Positions 34,269 to 42,680 of a DNA stretch of 64,000 bases are shown here, one piece after another. Within the stretch, counting starts at the first letter, position 1. Each line of letters starts with the position of its first letter. The notes under the pieces were generated by a model. It ran no database searches, was not told where the DNA came from, and worked only from the letters and a program-made list of their open reading frames with translations. Source of the stretch: Bordetella genomosp. 2. Lineage in GTDB: Bacteria > Pseudomonadota > Gammaproteobacteria > Burkholderiales > Burkholderiaceae_B. The position numbers and the translations under genes were made by a program. The stretch lies in NCBI RefSeq assembly GCF_002261345.1, contig NZ_NEVT01000006.1, positions 1,240,001 through 1,304,000 on the forward strand, in the 5' to 3' direction.

Positions 34269-34862
34269 TCAGGGCAGCTTGCGCGAGCCGTCGGGATAGT
34301 ACTCGACGGTCGCCGCGGCTGCGCCGCCGTCGAAGGTCTTGCTGGAACGCTGCACGCCGTCGGGCCCGTAGGTGACCTCGCGCGCCAGCTTGCCCGCCTC
34401 GTCGTAGTACCGGTGCACCCCGACGTGACGGAATTGCCCCTGGAACACGCCCGCCGACTGCAGCACGCCCATGTCCGAAAACCGTTCCACGTAGGTGCCC
34501 GGCGTGCCGCGCGGCGCATGGATGGATTGGTCGACCCGCTTTTCCTTGACCTTGCCGTTCATGTACCACAGGGTGCCGCGCATTTCCCGGCCCCCCAGGA
34601 ACTCCTGCTCGCGCACCGGCGTGCCGTTGTCCTGCCACTCGCGCTCGATGGCCTGGATCATCTTGGTCCCGTCGCGCCGCACCTCGCGCTCGATCACCTC
34701 GTAGATCAGGGTGCCGTTGCGCGCGTATTCGCGCGTCTGCTGGCCGCCGTCGATCTCGCGGGTCACGCTCTGGCCCGCCAGGGCCGGATCGGACTCCGCG
34801 TGCGCCAACGCCGGCAACGCGGCGATGGCGAGCGCCAGCAGGCAGGACAACATGCGCATCAT
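34269..34862 (-). CDS. Exported protein with MORN/YwqK-like repeats
   Basis: This 197-residue protein has a Sec signal peptide (MLSCLLALAIAALPALAHA, about residues 4-22). The mature part is built of short units such as REYARNGTLIYEVIERE, EWQDNGTPVREQEF, RYYDEAGKLAREVTYGPDG and VEYYPDGSRK. These resemble the YwqK/MORN variant repeats found in many exported proteins. No catalytic residues can be seen. It is preceded by GAGGAGA. The gene converges with the MerR gene and is followed upstream by another small exported protein gene. Confidence 0.8.
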   Translation of the reverse strand: MMRMLSCLLALAIAALPALAHAESDPALAGQSVTREIDGGQQTREYARNGTLIYEVIEREVRRDGTKMIQAIEREWQDNGTPVREQEFLGGREMRGTLWYMNGKVKEKRVDQSIHAPRGTPGTYVERFSDMGVLQSAGVFQGQFRHVGVHRYYDEAGKLAREVTYGPDGVQRSSKTFDGGAAAATVEYYPDGSRKLP

Positions 34863-34909
34863 GGTCGGTCTCTCCTCATCGGGCCGGGCCGGCGCGGCCG
34901 GCGCGGCGG

Positions 34910-35146
34910 TTATTTGGCGGGATGATCGCGGCGATACAGTTCCCATTCCTCGATCCGCGTGCCGTCGGGCAGCGTGCAGATGCCCACCTGGCCGGCCGGA
35001 CGGTCCTCGATGGTCAGCTTGCCGCCGCGCTCGACACAATAGGCCGAAGCCGGATTGGGCATGCCGACGGGTCCGGGGGAATCCCCCGCGGAACTCGCGC
35101 ATCCCGTGGCCAACAGCGCCGTGGCGGCGATAGCGATCTTGTTCAT
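34910..35146 (-). CDS. DUF333-domain small lipoprotein
   Basis: This 78-residue protein has a lipoprotein signal (MNKIAIAATALLATGC, Cys at residue 16). The mature part contains NPASAYCVERGGKLTIEDRPAGQVGICTLPDG and the WELYRRDHP end, the DUF333 pattern seen in putative hemolysin-like small lipoproteins, with two conserved Cys. The family's function is not known. It reads leftward 47 bases upstream of the MORN-like gene, so the two may be co-transcribed. Confidence 0.88.
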   Translation of the reverse strand: MNKIAIAATALLATGCASSAGDSPGPVGMPNPASAYCVERGGKLTIEDRPAGQVGICTLPDGTRIEEWELYRRDHPAK

Positions 35147-35198
35147 AGGCCCTCCGTGCTGGTGAGAAGCCCAGTTTACCTGCCTTGCCGGGGCGCGC

Positions 35199-35918
35199 TC
35201 AGGCCGAGGCGGCGCGCGGCCCGGCGGCGCCGGCCAGCACATCGCGTTCGCGCACGGCGAAAACCGTGATTTCGGCCAGGAAGGTCCTGGCATGCGCCAT
35301 GGTGCGCCGGCCCCTGTCGCTGCGGAACGCCGCTTCGAGCCTGGCCGCGTCTTCGAACCACAACTCGACGATGCCGTCGATCGGCAGGCCGGCATAGTCG
35401 CATGCCTGGCCCTTGACCCGTTCGCGCGCCAGCACGACGTTCTGCCGATAACCCGCCACGCCCGGCATTTCGCATACATGTTCCGCGTGCGCGCGCCATT
35501 CGCGCCGGAAGGCGGCTTCGTCCATGTCGTCGCGCCGGCGCAGCAGCGACATCCGCTTCAGCAGGCCGGCGCGCGCGGGCGCGGACGGCGGCGCGACCAC
35601 TTCGGTCGGCTCCACGGTGACGATATGCAGGCCGCCCAGGAAATACCGTTCGTCGGCCGCCAGCGCGCGGGCCGGCGCGTCGTCGGACAAGGCCGTCCCG
35701 CCGCCTTCGAAGCGCAGTTGCGAAAAACCGTCGAAGTCCCAGGCGCCGCGCGCGTAGTCGATGCCGCGCTGCGCGCGCTCGGTGACCACGTTCTGCCAAT
35801 AGGAACACAGGCCGGGCAAGGCGCGGGCCAGCGGCCCGTGCACGTCGCGCCAATGCCGCTCGAACGCCGCCTGCGTCCAATCGGGCCGCTTGCGGATCAA
35901 GCCCATCCGGAAAGCCAT
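35199..35918 (-). CDS. Tandem EthD-domain protein
   Basis: This 239-residue protein has two ferredoxin-like EthD domains. The first is MGLIRKRPDWTQAAFERHWRDVHGPLARALPGLCSYWQN (about residues 4-110). The second is LLKRMSLLRRRDDMDEAAFRREWRAHAEHVCEMPGVAGYRQN (about 120-230). EthD domains help in oxidative degradation pathways or act as small lyase-like or chaperone-like proteins. The start is chosen by AGGAG at a good distance. The gene is the last of the long leftward operon, 22 bases after the Old Yellow Enzyme gene. Confidence 0.85.
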   Translation of the reverse strand: MAFRMGLIRKRPDWTQAAFERHWRDVHGPLARALPGLCSYWQNVVTERAQRGIDYARGAWDFDGFSQLRFEGGGTALSDDAPARALAADERYFLGGLHIVTVEPTEVVAPPSAPARAGLLKRMSLLRRRDDMDEAAFRREWRAHAEHVCEMPGVAGYRQNVVLARERVKGQACDYAGLPIDGIVELWFEDAARLEAAFRSDRGRRTMAHARTFLAEITVFAVRERDVLAGAAGPRAASA

Positions 35919-35940
35919 CGCCAATCTCCTCGTCGATGAA

Positions 35941-37095
35941 TCACGCGCCAGTGGCCGGGGACCGCGCCTGCGCCAGGGCTGGCGCGCGCTTGCGCAGCCA
36001 GATGCCATGGCGCACGGGCCACAGCCGGAAATCCGGGTCCACGCCCAGCGCCTGGGCGGCGTGGCGCGGCCAGTAGGGGTCGAACAAGGCCTCGCGGCCG
36101 ATCGCCACCAGATCGGCGCGCCCTTGCGCGACGATGTCCTCGGCTTGCGCGGCGTCGACGATCATGCCCACGGCCTGGGTCATGACGCCGGCCTGCGCGC
36201 GGATATATTCGGCGAACGGCACCTGGAACCCCAGCCCGCGCGGCACCGGCAGCGCCCGGGTTTCCTCGGTCAGGCCGCCCGAAGAACAATCGACGACATC
36301 GACTCCCCGCGCGGCCAGCTCGCGCGCCAGCAGCACGGAGTCGTCCAGGCCCCATCCTCCCACGCTGCCGTCCACGGCGGACAGCCGGGCGAACAGCGGC
36401 TTGCCGGCCGGCCAGACGGCGCGCACCCGCGCGGCGATAGCCAGCGCCAGGCGCATGCGGTTCTGGATCGAGCCGCCCCAGCGGTCCGCGCGCCGGTTGG
36501 CGTGCGGCGACAGGAAGGCCGCCACCAGGTAGCCATGCCCGAAATGCAGCTCGATCACGTCCACGCCAGCGCGCTCGGCGCGCGCCGCGGCAGCGGCAAA
36601 GGCCTCGATGACGGCCTCGATGCCGGCCTCGTCGAGCGCGTCGGGCACCGACCAGCCCGGCCCGGCGGCGCGGGCGCTCGGCCCCAGCCGCCGCCAGGGC
36701 AGGCCGTCGCGCGCCATCTCTTGCGGGGTCAGCGCCGCGCCGCCCTCCCACAGCGGCTGGCTGCCCGCCTTGCGGCCGGCATGCGCCAACTGCACGCCGA
36801 ACGCGCTGCCCTGCTCGTGCACGAACTCCACCACGGGCCGCAGCGCCTCCGCCTGGCTGTCTTGCCACAAGCCCAGGTCGGCGCTGCCGATGCGCCCGCG
36901 CGGATCGACCGCGGTGCTTTCGGTCAGGACGAGGCCCGCGCCGCCCAGCGCGAACTTGCCCAGGTGCACCAGGTGCCAGGAAGCGGCGTGCCCGTTGCGG
37001 GCGGCGTGCTGGCACATCGGCGCGATCACGATGCGGTTGGGCAGTTCCAGGTCGCGGATGCGCAACGGGGAGAACAGGCGGGAAGCGGCGGTCAT
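35941..37095 (-). CDS. Old Yellow Enzyme family NADH:flavin oxidoreductase, YqjM/XenA class
   Basis: This 384-residue FMN TIM-barrel ene-reductase has the opening LFSPLRIRDLELPNRIVIAPMCQHAA, VQLAHAGRKAG, the substrate-binding HFGHGYLVAAFLSPHANRRADRWGGS, and a YqjM-like C-terminus DLVAIGREALFDPYWP. It reduces activated C=C bonds in alpha,beta-unsaturated carbonyl compounds. In the operon with an importer and a ketosteroid-dehydrogenase-like protein, it probably acts in ring or side-chain reduction during breakdown of the imported compound. The substrate is unknown. Confidence 0.9.
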   Translation of the reverse strand: MTAASRLFSPLRIRDLELPNRIVIAPMCQHAARNGHAASWHLVHLGKFALGGAGLVLTESTAVDPRGRIGSADLGLWQDSQAEALRPVVEFVHEQGSAFGVQLAHAGRKAGSQPLWEGGAALTPQEMARDGLPWRRLGPSARAAGPGWSVPDALDEAGIEAVIEAFAAAAARAERAGVDVIELHFGHGYLVAAFLSPHANRRADRWGGSIQNRMRLALAIAARVRAVWPAGKPLFARLSAVDGSVGGWGLDDSVLLARELAARGVDVVDCSSGGLTEETRALPVPRGLGFQVPFAEYIRAQAGVMTQAVGMIVDAAQAEDIVAQGRADLVAIGREALFDPYWPRHAAQALGVDPDFRLWPVRHGIWLRKRAPALAQARSPATGA

Positions 37096-37107
37096 CGGCG
37101 CCCTCCT

Positions 37108-37830
37108 TCAGTGCGCGCCAAGATAGGCGGCCTTGACCTTGGGATCGTCCAGGAGCTGGCGGCCCGGCCCGGCCAGGGTGATCAGGCCGGTTTCCAGCAC
37201 ATAGGCGCGATCGGCCACGCCCAGCGCCTGCTTGGCCATCTGCTCCACCAGCAGGATGGTCAGGCCGCTTTCGCGCAACTGCCTGATGGCGGCGAAGATG
37301 TCCTTGATGACCAGCGGCGCCAGGCCCAGCGACGGCTCGTCCAGCAGCAGCATGCGCGGCTCGCTCATCAGCGCCCGCGAGATGGCGAGCATCTGCTGCT
37401 CGCCGCCCGACAGCGTGCCGGCCAGTTGATCCCGCCGTTCGCGCAGGCGCGGGAAACGCGCGAACTCGCGCTCGATCGCCGCGGCCACCGCCTGCTTGCG
37501 GTCGCGCAGGCCATAGGCCCCGAGCATGAGGTTTTCCAGTACGGTCTGGTCGGCGAATACTCCGCGCCCTTCGGGCGACATGGCGATCCCCAGCGCGACG
37601 CGCTTGTGCGGCGCCAGGCGGGTGCAGTCGCGGTCCTGGAACAGCACGCGCCCGCCGGCCAGCGGCTCCAGGCCGCAGATCGCTTTCAACAGCGTGCTCT
37701 TGCCGGCGCCGTTGGCGCCGATGATGGTCACCACCTCGCCCGCGCGCACTTCCAGGTCCACGCCCTTGACGGCCTCGATGGCGCCATAGCGCACCCGGAC
37801 GGATTCAAGTTTCAGCATCGTCGTCTCCAT
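37108..37830 (-). CDS. Branched-chain-type ABC transporter ATP-binding protein LivF
   Basis: This 240-residue ATPase has Walker A GANGAGKST (38-46), signature LSGGEQQ (140-146) and Walker B LLLDEP (161-166). The LivF signature AMSPEGRGVFADQTVLENLMLGAY is present. It powers uptake through the LivH/LivM permease. The ATG overlaps the stop of the LivM-LivG fusion by one base; an in-frame ATG 12 bases later (37818) is possible. The HAAT-type importer lies in a catabolic operon, so the substrate may be an aromatic or alicyclic acid. Confidence 0.92.
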   Translation of the reverse strand: METTMLKLESVRVRYGAIEAVKGVDLEVRAGEVVTIIGANGAGKSTLLKAICGLEPLAGGRVLFQDRDCTRLAPHKRVALGIAMSPEGRGVFADQTVLENLMLGAYGLRDRKQAVAAAIEREFARFPRLRERRDQLAGTLSGGEQQMLAISRALMSEPRMLLLDEPSLGLAPLVIKDIFAAIRQLRESGLTILLVEQMAKQALGVADRAYVLETGLITLAGPGRQLLDDPKVKAAYLGAH

Positions 37831-39629
37831 CAGGCGGGCGCGCCGGCCGGCAGTGGCGCGCCGCCGGCGGGGTCGGCCTCGTCGTCCACGCCCAGATATG
37901 CCGTGACCACGCGCGGGTCCGCCTGCACCTGGGCCGGCTTGCCTTCGGCGATCTTCACGCCGTAGTCCAGCACGATCACATGGTCCGACACCGACATCAC
38001 CAGGTCCATATGGTGCTCGACCATGAGGATGGTCACGCCGCAACGGCAGATGCGGGTGAGCAGTTCGCCCAGCTCCGCGGTTTCCTGGGGGTTCAGCCCG
38101 GCCGCCGGCTCGTCCAGCAGCAACAGGTGCGGCTCGGTGGCGAGCGCGCGCGCCAGCTCCACGCGGCGTTGCAGGCCATATGGCAGGCTGCCGGCCGGCT
38201 GCCCGGCCAGCTCCGCCAGGCCGACGAAGCGCAGCAGCTGGTACGCGCGCCGGCGCGTCGCCTCCTCCTGGCGGCGGGCGCCGGGCAAGGCCGCCAGCGA
38301 GCTGAAGAAACCATTGCGCATGCGGCTGTGGCGTCCCAGCATGACGTTGTCCAGCACCGACAGCTCGCCGAACAGCCGCAGGTTCTGGAAGGTCCGCCCC
38401 ATGCCGAGCTGGCAGATGCGGTGCACCGGCAGCCCGGCCACCTCGCGCCCCATGAACTGGATCGACCCCTGGTCGGGCACGACCACGCCGCTGAGCATGT
38501 TGATCATCGTGCTCTTGCCGGCGCCGTTGGGGCCGATGAGCGCATGGATGTGGCCGCGCTGCAGCTGGAACGACACCTGGTTGGCGGGCTTGACGCCGCC
38601 ATAGGCCTTGCTGATCTCCGTGACGGTGAGCAACGGCCCGGCGCCCGGCTCGCGCAGGGGCGGCGCGGCATCCACCTGCGGCGCGGCGTCGGCGCGCGCG
38701 CGGCGCGGACGCCAGCGCGCCGCCACGCCGACCACGCCGCCCGGCATCACATACAAGGCGAACAGCAACAGGAAGCCATAGACGAAATGCTGCACCGAGG
38801 GCCAGCGCGCCAGCATCGCATCGACCACCGTCAGGATCACCGCGCCCACCAGCGGCCCGGCCTGCGTGCCCGAGCCGCCGAACAGCACCAGCAGCAGGAT
38901 GAAGATCGACAGGTGGAAGGTGATGAAATCGGAATTGATGTACTGGTTCTGCTGCGCCACCATGGCGCCCGCGACGCCGCAGGTGACCGCCGCGATGACG
39001 AAGGCGATGACCTTGGCCCGGTACACGCGCACGCCGACCGAAGCCGCGGCGATTTCGTCGGCCTGCAGCGAGTGCAGCGCGCGCCCGAAGCGCCCGCACA
39101 GCAGGTTGCGCAGCAGCAGGTGCGTCGCGGCGCACATCACGATGCCGAACCAGACCCACTGCCGCATGTCGAACGGCTCACCGTTCCAGGTCAGCGGCTG
39201 GATGCCGTAGATGCCCTGCGCGCCGCCGAAGACGTCGGTCCACTCCGCCACCAGCTTCTCGACCACGATGCCGAAGGCGAGCGTCACCATGGCGAGATAA
39301 GGCCCCTTCACCCGCAGCGAGGGCAGCGCGACCAGCACGCCGCACAGGCCGGCCACCACCGCCGCCAGCGCCAGCGCCAGCCAGGGATCGAGCTCGTACC
39401 AGGTAGTCAGCAGCGCCACGGCATAGGCGCCGGCCGCGAACAGCCCGGCCTGGCCCAGCGATTTCTGCCCGGCGTAGCCCACCAGCACATTCATCCCCGC
39501 CGCGCACAGGTAGTACACGCAGATCATGAAGGCGATCCGCAGGTAATAGTCGTTGGCCAGCAGCGCGGCCCCCCCGATCAACGCGGCGGCGGCGGCCGTC
39601 ACCCCGGCCAGATGGCGTCCTCGCGTCAT
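37830..39629 (-). CDS. LivM permease fused to LivG ATPase
   Basis: This 599-residue protein joins two usually separate subunits. Residues 1-300 form a LivM-type permease with about eight to ten membrane segments and VGYAGQKSLGQAGLFAAGAYA near 50-70. A charged linker is at 303-333. Residues 334-590 are a LivG-type ATPase with GPNGAGKST (366-374), the LivG signature SLPYGLQRRVELARAL and LLLDEP. Single-chain LivM-LivG fusions occur in some proteobacterial HAAT importers. The ATG overlaps the LivH stop by four bases. Confidence 0.92.
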   Translation of the reverse strand: MTRGRHLAGVTAAAAALIGGAALLANDYYLRIAFMICVYYLCAAGMNVLVGYAGQKSLGQAGLFAAGAYAVALLTTWYELDPWLALALAAVVAGLCGVLVALPSLRVKGPYLAMVTLAFGIVVEKLVAEWTDVFGGAQGIYGIQPLTWNGEPFDMRQWVWFGIVMCAATHLLLRNLLCGRFGRALHSLQADEIAAASVGVRVYRAKVIAFVIAAVTCGVAGAMVAQQNQYINSDFITFHLSIFILLLVLFGGSGTQAGPLVGAVILTVVDAMLARWPSVQHFVYGFLLLFALYVMPGGVVGVAARWRPRRARADAAPQVDAAPPLREPGAGPLLTVTEISKAYGGVKPANQVSFQLQRGHIHALIGPNGAGKSTMINMLSGVVVPDQGSIQFMGREVAGLPVHRICQLGMGRTFQNLRLFGELSVLDNVMLGRHSRMRNGFFSSLAALPGARRQEEATRRRAYQLLRFVGLAELAGQPAGSLPYGLQRRVELARALATEPHLLLLDEPAAGLNPQETAELGELLTRICRCGVTILMVEHHMDLVMSVSDHVIVLDYGVKIAEGKPAQVQADPRVVTAYLGVDDEADPAGGAPLPAGAPA

Positions 39630-40549
39630 ACTTTCTCCACCAGCTTGCGGCCGAACAGACCCGTGGGACGGAAGGCCAGCACCAGGATCACCAGCGCGAA
39701 CACCGCCACCTCGCGCCATTGCGCCTGCCACAGGTTCACCAGCGACTCGAACACGCCCAGCACGAACCCGCCGATCACGCAGCCGCGCGGGTTGCCCAGC
39801 CCGCCGATCATGGCGCCCGAGAAGCCCTTCAGGCCCACCGCCAGTCCCATGAAGAGCGAAGCCTGCGCAATCGGCGCGAGCAGGAAGCCCGACAGGCCGG
39901 CCAGGGCCGAGCTGACCACGAAGGCGCCTATCATCATGGCCTGGGTATTGATGCCCATGAGACTGGCGACATTGCCGTTGGCCGCCACCGCGCGCATCGC
40001 CTTGCCCACCATGGTGTGGTTCATGACCCGCTCGAAGACGATCATCACCGCGATCGCCACGCCCAGCGTCAGCAATTCCTGCGGCCGCACGCCCACGCCC
40101 AGGTAGCGGATGACCGCGTCGCCGACCGGCGAAGGCACCACCACGGGCTTCGGCCCCCAGATCGCCAGGCCGATGCTCTGCAGGACGACGCCGAATCCCA
40201 GCGTGCTCATCACCCAGGCCATGCCCGGCCGGCCCGCGAACGGCCGTACCCCGACGATGTAGAGCAACCAGCCCAGCACGCCCATCGCCGCCAGCACGCC
40301 GGCCAGCGCCAGCAACTGCGACGTGGCCGACGGCAGCGCGCCGCCGAAACTGGTGGCCGTGACCGGGATGCCCAATATCAGGAACAGCGCGCTCATGCCG
40401 ACAAAGGCGCCGGCCGAGACGAACTCGCCGTGCGAAAAATTGAGGGTCTTGGTAGTGGTGAAGGTGATGCTGAAGCCCAGCGCCACCAGGGCGTAGGCGC
40501 CGCCCACGGCCAGGCCGCTGATGATCGCCTGCAAGAGCGCTTCTGCCAT
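39626..40549 (-). CDS. Branched-chain-type ABC transporter permease LivH
   Basis: This 307-residue integral membrane protein has about eight to nine helices and LivH motifs: LQAIISGLAVGGAYALVALGFSITFTTTKTLNFSHGEF at the N-terminus, AMRAVAANGNVASLMGIN in the EAA-like loop, and the C-terminal VLGVFESLVNLW... LVLAFRPTGLFG. It forms the channel with the LivM half of the fusion protein. The gene follows the binding-protein gene by 73 bases. Confidence 0.93.
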   Translation of the reverse strand: MAEALLQAIISGLAVGGAYALVALGFSITFTTTKTLNFSHGEFVSAGAFVGMSALFLILGIPVTATSFGGALPSATSQLLALAGVLAAMGVLGWLLYIVGVRPFAGRPGMAWVMSTLGFGVVLQSIGLAIWGPKPVVVPSPVGDAVIRYLGVGVRPQELLTLGVAIAVMIVFERVMNHTMVGKAMRAVAANGNVASLMGINTQAMMIGAFVVSSALAGLSGFLLAPIAQASLFMGLAVGLKGFSGAMIGGLGNPRGCVIGGFVLGVFESLVNLWQAQWREVAVFALVILVLAFRPTGLFGRKLVEKV

Positions 40550-40622
40550 AGATGATGTCTCCGCTCGCGGCGCGCCCCCGGTCGGGCGGCGCCGCGGTTA
40601 TCGTGTCGTGCGCCGCGCCGGC

Positions 40623-41816
40623 CTATTGCTTGAAATCGGCCGGGGTCAGCGATTCGGTCAGCGCGTCGCTATAGCGCGCCAGCTTGCCGTCCTTCCAGCG
40701 GATCCAGACCAGGTCCTTGGCGGTGAGCGCCTCGTGATTGGTCTGGCTGAACGGCTTGTCGTAGTTCTTGAGCAGCCCGTCGACCGGCTCCTTGAGGTCC
40801 TCCAGGGCCATGCGCACCGCCGGGCCGTCGGTACTGCCGGCCTGCCGGATGGCGGCGGCCACCAGCAGCACCGAGTCATAACCGTGCAGCGCGAACGAGA
40901 ACGAGCTGGGCGCGCGCAGCTTGGCGCCGATGCGGTCATAGAGCTGCTGCTGCTCCGCCGTGCGCTGGTCGCTCACGGTGCGCATGAAGATCGGCTTCTC
41001 CGACAATTCCTTGCCGGCGGCGTCGTAGAAAGTGATGTTGTCCGACGCCCAGGAGGTCAGCGTGAGCGGGAAATAGTTGATCTTCTCCATGCTGCGGATG
41101 AGCTGGGCGTTGGGCGTGCCCTGCGCCCACACCACCAGCGTATCCACCCCGGCGGCCTTCATCTTGTTCAGCTGCGAAGTCATGTCGGTGTCGCCCACGC
41201 CGAAATGCTCGGTCGCCGCGATCTCGATCCCTTGCAGCTTGGCGATCTCCTGCATGTCCTTCATGCCGCCCTGGCCATAGCCGGTCGTCTCGGCCATCAG
41301 GCCCACCACTTTGGATTTCTCGCCGTTCTTCTTCACGTAGGCCATCAGCGCGGCCACCTGTTCCCGGTCCACCATGGAAACGCGGAACATGTAGTTGTCG
41401 GCGTTCGGGCGCATCGGCTTGGTAATGTCGGTGCCCGACCCCACGTTGCCCATGACCGGAATCTTCTTGCGGTTGGCGATATGCTTCCAGGCCATGGCAT
41501 TGCCCGAGTTGGTCGGGCCGAATACCGCCACGACGCCCTCGTTGTCGATCAGGTCGCTCATGTTCTGGATGGACTTCGGCGGCGCCGAGACATCGTCGCG
41601 CGTGACCAGCGTGATCTTGCGGCCCAGCAAGCCGCCGGCGGCGTTGATGTCCTCGATGGCGGCCGCCATGCCCAGCACGGCGGCCTGGCCGCTCTGCGCG
41701 GACGGCGACGCCGACAGGTCGCCGTTGTAGCCGAACTTGATGTCCTGGGCGCAGGCCGCGGTACCGGCCAGCGCCGCCGTGGCCGCGAAGGCCAGGTATA
41801 AGTGTTTCAGCCTCAT
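40623..41816 (-). CDS. HAAT-family periplasmic substrate-binding protein
   Basis: This 397-residue protein has a signal peptide (LYLAFAATAALAGTAACA) and the LivK-type periplasmic fold: DIKFGYNGDLSASPSAQSGQAAVLGM, INAAGGLLGRKITLVTRDD, VFGPTNSGNAMAWKHIANRKKIPVMG and DTLVVWAQGTPNAQLIRSM. It captures the substrate for the LivH/LivMG/LivF importer. The binding-site residues cannot be assigned to a ligand from sequence alone. A probable aromatic or steroid-like carboxylate is inferred only from the operon. Confidence 0.92.
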   Translation of the reverse strand: MRLKHLYLAFAATAALAGTAACAQDIKFGYNGDLSASPSAQSGQAAVLGMAAAIEDINAAGGLLGRKITLVTRDDVSAPPKSIQNMSDLIDNEGVVAVFGPTNSGNAMAWKHIANRKKIPVMGNVGSGTDITKPMRPNADNYMFRVSMVDREQVAALMAYVKKNGEKSKVVGLMAETTGYGQGGMKDMQEIAKLQGIEIAATEHFGVGDTDMTSQLNKMKAAGVDTLVVWAQGTPNAQLIRSMEKINYFPLTLTSWASDNITFYDAAGKELSEKPIFMRTVSDQRTAEQQQLYDRIGAKLRAPSSFSFALHGYDSVLLVAAAIRQAGSTDGPAVRMALEDLKEPVDGLLKNYDKPFSQTNHEALTAKDLVWIRWKDGKLARYSDALTESLTPADFKQ

Positions 41817-41865
41817 GTTGTCTCCTCGATGATTATGACTATGCGGACAGTTGCGGGCGGGCGGC

Positions 41866-42642
41866 TCAGACCGCCAGGAAACCTCCGTCCACCGGCAGCG
41901 TCACGCCCGTGACATAACGCGCCATGTCGGAGGCAAGGAATATCACCGGCCCGACCAGGTCGTCGGTCTCGCCGACCCGACCCATCGGAATGCGCGTCAT
42001 GAACGCCGCCAGCCGGTCCGGGTCTTCGCGCGTGGCCGCCGTCATGGGCGTGGCGATCACGCCCGGCGCCAGCGCATTGACCCGCACCCCGTGCGGCGCC
42101 AGTTCAGCGGCCAGCGACTGCGTGAACATCTTGATCGCGCCCTTCGAAGGCGAGTAGCCCAGGCTGCCCGCCTGTCCCGCAAAGGCCGCGATCGACGCCA
42201 GGTTGACGATGCAGCCGCGCGTGGCGCGTAGCGCGGGCAGCCACGCATGGGTCACGTTGAAGGTGCCGTGCACGTTCACGTCCAGTGTCGCCTTCCAGTT
42301 GGCCTCGGCCCTGGGGCTGCCGGTGTTCTCGCGAATGATGATGCCGGCGTTGTTGACCAGCAGGTCCACCGCGCCGATCTCGGCGCCCACCCGCGCGGCG
42401 AGCGTGCGGCAGGCGTCGGCCGAAGTCACGTCCAGGGGGAAGGCCCAGGCCGTGCCATCCCCGGCGCGCACCTGCGCGGCGGTTTCTTCCACGGCGGCGG
42501 CATTGATATCGGTCACGATGACGCGGGCGCCGGCTTGCGCCAGCCCCAGGGCAATGGCGCGACCATTGCCCTGGCCCGCGCCGGTCACCAGGGCCAGCCT
42601 GCCCGGCAAGAGCGGCGGCGCGATGGTGTCGGGATAATGCAT
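41866..42642 (-). CDS. Short-chain dehydrogenase/reductase
   Basis: This 258-residue classical SDR has TGAGQGNG (residues 20-27), VTDIN, NNAG, the active site NLASIAAFAGQAGSLGYSPSKGAI with Ser, Tyr and Lys, and the family end YVTGVTLPVDGGF. It probably interconverts a ketone and an alcohol on the imported substrate. It lies between the flavoprotein gene and the binding protein gene, both in the same direction. Confidence 0.92.
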   Translation of the reverse strand: MHYPDTIAPPLLPGRLALVTGAGQGNGRAIALGLAQAGARVIVTDINAAAVEETAAQVRAGDGTAWAFPLDVTSADACRTLAARVGAEIGAVDLLVNNAGIIIRENTGSPRAEANWKATLDVNVHGTFNVTHAWLPALRATRGCIVNLASIAAFAGQAGSLGYSPSKGAIKMFTQSLAAELAPHGVRVNALAPGVIATPMTAATREDPDRLAAFMTRIPMGRVGETDDLVGPVIFLASDMARYVTGVTLPVDGGFLAV

Positions 42643-42680
42643 GCAGTCCTCCTGGTGATGTTCGCGTCTGGCAGCGGTAT

